Below, one piece after another: positions 5,364 through 5,656 of a stretch of DNA of 5,656 bases; position 1 is the first letter of the stretch, and every line of letters starts with the position of its first letter. Location: the NCBI GenBank assembly GCA_905233965.1, contig CAJOFG010000062.1, positions 1 through 5,656 of the forward strand, written 5' to 3'. Source of the DNA: an uncultured Selenomonadaceae bacterium (GTDB taxonomy: Bacteria; Bacillota; Negativicutes; Selenomonadales; Selenomonadaceae). The translations under genes and the position numbers were made by a program. The notes beneath the pieces were generated by a model, which was given only the letters and a program-made list of their open reading frames with translations, ran no database searches and was not told the DNA's origin.

Positions 5364-5392
5364 ATTATACATTTTATTTTTTTTCCTGTCAA
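5364..5392 (-). promoter_or_regulatory. Perfect consensus sigma-70 promoter of tRNA-Ser
   Basis: Minus strand: TTGACA (5387-5392), 17-bp spacer, TATAAT (5364-5369). The expected start is near 5357, only about 3 bases before the mature tRNA 5' end at 5354. The stretch after the -10 box, CTTCCGCG, is GC-rich as in stable-RNA promoters under stringent control. It is probably also the promoter for the ttcA-like and comEA-like genes, as no other promoter is visible before them. Confidence 0.92.
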
Positions 5393-5442
5393 TGCGGGAT
5401 ACCGGAGCAAATTTTTTTCGGACGGGAAAAATTTTTTCAAAC

Positions 5443-5656
5443 TCAAACGATGTCAATTTTTTCGTCGGAATGTGCCGTCAAAATATCTTTCGTGATTTTT
5501 CCGTCCTTGACCAAAATTTGTCTGTCCGCCGCTTGCGCGATATCCGGCTCGTGTGTGACCAAAATTATCGTCGAACCGTTTTTGTGCAGGTCGCGAAAAA
5601 TTTCCATAATCTCGCCGGTGGACTTCGTATCCAAATTTCCGGTCGGCTCGTCCGCC
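5443..5656 (-). CDS. ABC transporter ATP-binding protein, MacB/LolD type (3' part only)
   Basis: The frame is open from the right edge of the window and ends at TGA (5443-5445), showing the last 70 residues. The fragment begins with ADEPTGNLD, the end of Walker B with catalytic Glu plus the D-loop, in the exact wording used by the MacB/LolD/FtsE class of ABC ATPases. It continues through the H-loop, [15 protein letters not shown], with the switch His, and a typical LVKDGKI segment. The Walker A and signature motifs lie outside the window. Such ATPases work with FtsX-like permeases in lipoprotein sorting, peptide/antibiotic efflux or envelope tasks; the partner is not visible, so the substrate cannot be named. 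No convincing terminator was found between its stop and the tRNA promoter. Confidence 0.9.
   Translation of the reverse strand, partial: ADEPTGNLDTKSTGEIMEIFRDLHKNGSTIILVTHEPDIAQAADRQILVKDGKITKDILTAHSDEKIDIV

Noticed and set aside
5393..5442. Intrinsic terminator after the ABC ATPase gene
   Set aside because: Only A/T palindromes such as GAAAAATTTTTTC and 3-bp GC matches are present; none makes a stable stem followed by a T-run.
5229..5456. N-terminal extension of the ttcA-like protein by 76 residues
   Set aside because: This part of the open frame is translation of the tRNA-Ser gene and its promoter (it spells the familiar false EVSEWFKEPVLKTGDVERHRGFESHLL-like peptide). The family length and ribosome site place the start at 5228.
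5163..5495. Plus-strand 110-residue frame containing a GFEPTV...FQDR...PLGHLS peptide
   Set aside because: It is antisense to tRNA-Ser, a common source of false protein annotations; there is no ribosome site or family support.
1..5656. CRISPR array, insertion sequence, toxin-antitoxin or defence system
   Set aside because: There is no regular repeat-spacer pattern, no transposase-like protein and no small gene pair of that type; all long genes belong to housekeeping, envelope or tRNA-modification families.

Overview
The window reads like chromosomal DNA from a diderm member of the Firmicutes, most plausibly a Negativicutes (Selenomonas-type) bacterium. This is inference. Firmicutes-type genes (a YlqH-like short FlhB C-terminal protein, a membrane-anchored ComEA-like DNA-binding protein, a stand-alone B12/methionine-synthase activation domain protein) sit beside a WaaE/KdtX-like glycosyltransferase of the kind used in lipopolysaccharide core synthesis. 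Base composition is moderate, but the DNA is saturated with AAATTT-centred A/T runs in genes and spacers alike.

Plus strand, left side (1-1730): the last 20 codons of an unidentified gene, an intrinsic terminator, then two tightly packed genes: a small family-2-like glycosyltransferase and a degenerate class I methyltransferase-like protein. The spacer after them (1729-1878) holds an exact 23-bp repeat of the second gene's 3' end, 91 bp downstream of the original, with a foldable palindromic segment between the copies. A strong bidirectional terminator follows, where the two converging transcription units meet.

Minus strand, middle (1879-3821): a near-consensus sigma-70 promoter (TTGACG, 17 bp, TATAAT) drives a three-gene unit: the FlhB-like small protein, the B12-dependent methionine synthase activation-domain protein (GTG start, 4-bp overlap with the previous gene), and the WaaE-like glycosyltransferase. 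The unit ends in the shared terminator.

Minus strand, right side (3850-5656): the 3' end of an ABC transporter ATPase of the MacB/LolD type. A perfect sigma-70 promoter (TTGACA, 17 bp, TATAAT) comes next, directly in front of a tRNA-Ser(UGA) gene with an encoded CCA end. It is followed 37 bp later by a TtcA-like tRNA thiolation enzyme, then 20 bp later by the ComEA-like gene. The tRNA has C at position 32, the base TtcA enzymes thiolate, so gene and possible substrate are neighbours and may share a promoter.

Most genes belong to known families. The observations most worth a second look are the duplicated gene end with its palindromic insert, the tRNA-Ser/ttcA arrangement, the extreme AAATTT enrichment, the loss of the SAM-binding glycine loop in the methyltransferase-like protein, and a GC hairpin placed where the ribosome site of the B12 gene should be. 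I did not find an obvious new defence system, CRISPR array or mobile element.
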